From: DG-33 sp964345105
Lineage (GTDB): Archaea; Hadarchaeota; Hadarchaeia; Hadarchaeales; Hadarchaeaceae
Reading direction: 5' to 3'
DNA: 14,671 bases
Assembly (NCBI GenBank): GCA_964345105.1
Contig: CAYFPZ010000095.1
Span: forward strand, 1-14,671
Shown: positions 13,544 through 14,671 of the stretch, piece after piece
Position numbering within the stretch: the first letter of the stretch is position 1
How the letters are laid out: each line of letters begins with the position of its first letter
Position numbers and translations under genes: made by a program
The notes under the pieces: model-generated
The model's input: the letters and a program-made list of their open reading frames with translations, nothing else
What the model was told of the DNA's origin: nothing
Database searches by the model: none

Positions 13544-13549
13544 TTTTTT
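13544..13549 (+). terminator. T6 run after pgk, also a possible TATA for the next gene
   Basis: A CCCG-TTA-CGGG mini-hairpin (13509-13519) precedes a T6 run 42 nt after the pgk stop. The same tract, TTTTTTAAG, lies about 50 nt before the methyltransferase ATG at the right place for a TATA box, so it could end one transcript and start the next. Either role is tentative. Confidence 0.3.
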
Positions 13550-13595
13550 AAGCATTTTAGTTCTATCGTCGCCAATAAACTGTTTGGGATAGTCA

Positions 13596-14159
13596 ATGTT
13601 ATTCATCATCGAGCACCTTGAGCCTAAGCTGAGTGAGTGGCTCTCCATTGAGTACTCGCATGCAGCGCGGATTGTTGGGAAGAGCAACCTAATTCTAACA
13701 AATGTGAAAAACGTAAAAGAATCCCAAAAAATTAAACGCATAGCACAGGTTGAACGAAGGCGAGTCAAGGAACTTTTTAATCAAAAGGAGTTGGTCGTGC
13801 TTGACCCTCGCGCGAGTAAAAAACTATCACCAGCCGACATGCGGGGTAAGCGGGCAATCGTTATTGGCGGCATTTTGGGCGAGGAGCCTCCGCTCGGGCG
13901 AACTAAAAAAATGCTGACAACATCGCTGCCTAAAGCTCTCGCACGAAATCTGGGGAAGCATCAATTCTCGATAGACGGCGCGGTATACATGGCCAAGCGA
14001 GTGCTCGAGGGCAAGCGGCTCGAGGAGGTGCCGGTGCAACGTGGACTCGAAATTCAAATAAGCGAGGTGTATTCAACCTTATTGCCCTACATGTTCCCGC
14101 TCGTTAAAGGCAAGCCGCTGATCTCGAGCGAGCTTGTTGATTACTTGAAACGGACTTAA
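13596..14159 (+). CDS. Sfm1-like SPOUT methyltransferase (PF04252/DUF431)
   Basis: The 187-residue product matches the archaeal branch of the SFM1 family, knotted SPOUT methyltransferases that use S-adenosylmethionine. The N-terminus FIIEHLEPKLSEWLSIEYSH (3-22) is the family signature, followed by LILTNV (32-37). The knot and cofactor region is IVIGGILGEEPPLGRTKKML (88-107), and RNLGKHQFSIDGAVYMAKRV (117-136) is the second conserved block. In yeast, Sfm1 methylates an arginine of ribosomal protein Rps3; the archaeal target is not established and may be a ribosomal protein or an RNA. ATG 13596 has only a weak GGGAT upstream. It follows pgk by 93 nt on the same strand, so shared transcription is possible but not required. 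It ends convergently to the dehydrogenase at 14204; a T6 run at 14207-14212 may end its transcript. Confidence 0.85.
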   Translation: MLFIIEHLEPKLSEWLSIEYSHAARIVGKSNLILTNVKNVKESQKIKRIAQVERRRVKELFNQKELVVLDPRASKKLSPADMRGKRAIVIGGILGEEPPLGRTKKMLTTSLPKALARNLGKHQFSIDGAVYMAKRVLEGKRLEEVPVQRGLEIQISEVYSTLLPYMFPLVKGKPLISSELVDYLKRT

Positions 14160-14203
14160 ACCCGTTGGAGAGTTGACACCATAGATATGATTGAAATTGT
14201 TTG

Positions 14204-14671
14204 TTATTTTTTCTGGGGTTTGATGTTTACCCCTAACCCCTTTGCAATCTGCTCGAGTTCGGTCCAGACTTCGTCGGCAATCGGGATTCCTTCGTGAAGT
14301 CGTTTCTCTCGAGTGCGGAACTCAGGTTCCCCAGGCACCAAAATCTCCTCAAAACCTGGAGCCTTTCGGGATTCCTTGAGCTGAGTCATGAATTTTTGAA
14401 CTCGTGCCTTGAATTCATCGACCGATCCGAACGTTGCCGGGTCGATCGCGATCATGAAGTCACCCTTGGTGGAAAATCCCTCCACTGGCTCGAGTGTGCC
14501 GTGAACTTCCTTCCCAGCAGCGGCACCTACCAAGGGGCCTGCCAACACCTCGAGCATGAACGCCAGTCCATAACCCTTGACTCCCCCAAATGGGCTGAGT
14601 GCCCCCGCTAAGCCTTTCTTGGGATCGGTCGTCGGTCGTCCTTCTGAATCAATTGCCCAACTTTCAGAAAT
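14204..14671 (-). CDS. Ldh2-family malate/L-lactate-type dehydrogenase, C-terminal part
   Basis: The frame is open from the right edge to the stop at 14204, giving the last 155 residues; the N-terminal half lies outside the window. The sequence fits the malate/L-lactate dehydrogenase family unrelated to classical LDH (COG2055), NAD(P)-dependent enzymes acting on malate, sulfolactate, ureidoglycolate or related hydroxyacids. Conserved stretches are WAIDSEGRPTTDP, LSPFGGVKGYGLAFMLEVLAGPL, FMIAIDPATFGSVDEF and ILVPGEPEFRTREKRL-EGI. The methionine at 14557 is internal (KGYGLAFM), so this is not a short gene starting there. The substrate cannot be decided because substrate-binding residues of the first half are missing. 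Confidence 0.9.
   Translation of the reverse strand: MSESWAIDSEGRPTTDPKKGLAGALSPFGGVKGYGLAFMLEVLAGPLVGAAAGKEVHGTLEPVEGFSTKGDFMIAIDPATFGSVDEFKARVQKFMTQLKESRKAPGFEEILVPGEPEFRTREKRLHEGIPIADEVWTELEQIAKGLGVNIKPQKK

Noticed and set aside
13439..13621. Short plus-strand frame overlapping the pgk end and methyltransferase start
   Set aside because: It overlaps pgk in another frame, has no ribosome binding site and no recognisable protein pattern.
14204..14557. Independent 117-residue protein starting at Met 14557
   Set aside because: The frame continues upstream without a stop to the window edge with conserved Ldh2 motifs (WAIDSEGRPTTDP, GGVKGYG), so the Met is internal.

Overview
The window comes from an uncultured archaeon. 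Riboflavin is made by the archaeal gene set (CTP-dependent kinase of the DUF120 family fused to a winged helix, archaeal riboflavin synthase, creatininase-type ArfB). The phosphoglycerate kinase looks archaeal, and an archaeal Sfm1-like SPOUT methyltransferase is present. BRE/TATA-like promoters lie about 26 nt before likely transcription starts, and T-tracts take the place of classical terminators. The exact lineage cannot be read from sequence alone. Shine-Dalgarno sites of the GGAGGTGA type are common, and GTG, TTG and probably ATT starts are used.

Layout. (1) 1-273 (-): the start of an exported protein that runs off the left edge. (2) 459-3577 (-): a three-gene operon transcribed degT-type aminotransferase -> cupin -> Gfo/Idh/MocA dehydrogenase. 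It diverges from a phosphotriesterase-family hydrolase (3729-4811, +). The shared 150-nt promoter region carries three ATGTAA repeats between the two TATA boxes. (3) 4897-7982 (-): a CUT2 (ribose-type) sugar ABC importer, transcribed binding protein -> ATPase -> permease, with a long stem-loop right after the binding-protein gene. (4) 8129-11024 (-): a compact riboflavin/FMN operon ribK(rbkR)-ribB-ribC-ribH-arfB, with genes overlapping or a few bases apart. (5) 11232-14159 (+): a bacterial-type class I gap followed by an archaeal-type pgk, then an Sfm1-like methyltransferase. (6) 14204-14671 (-): the C-terminal part of an Ldh2-family malate/lactate-type dehydrogenase that runs off the right edge.

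How it may work together. Regions 2 and 3 look like one uptake-and-conversion module for a sugar or cyclitol: an importer, an NAD(P)-linked sugar dehydrogenase, a sugar aminotransferase, a cupin (isomerase/epimerase or dioxygenase) and a metal-dependent hydrolase with a complete ligand set that may open a lactone. This combination is the part most likely to be undescribed; the substrate cannot be deduced here. Region 4 covers late riboflavin synthesis plus FMN formation, and its first gene probably also encodes the repressor. A 9-bp inverted repeat flanking its likely TATA box is a candidate operator.

The most notable details are a probable ATT start for ribB, a class III (archaellin-like) signal on the sugar-binding protein, the three-part hairpin between binding protein and ATPase, and the phased repeats in the divergent promoter. 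No tRNA, rRNA, CRISPR array or insertion sequence was seen.
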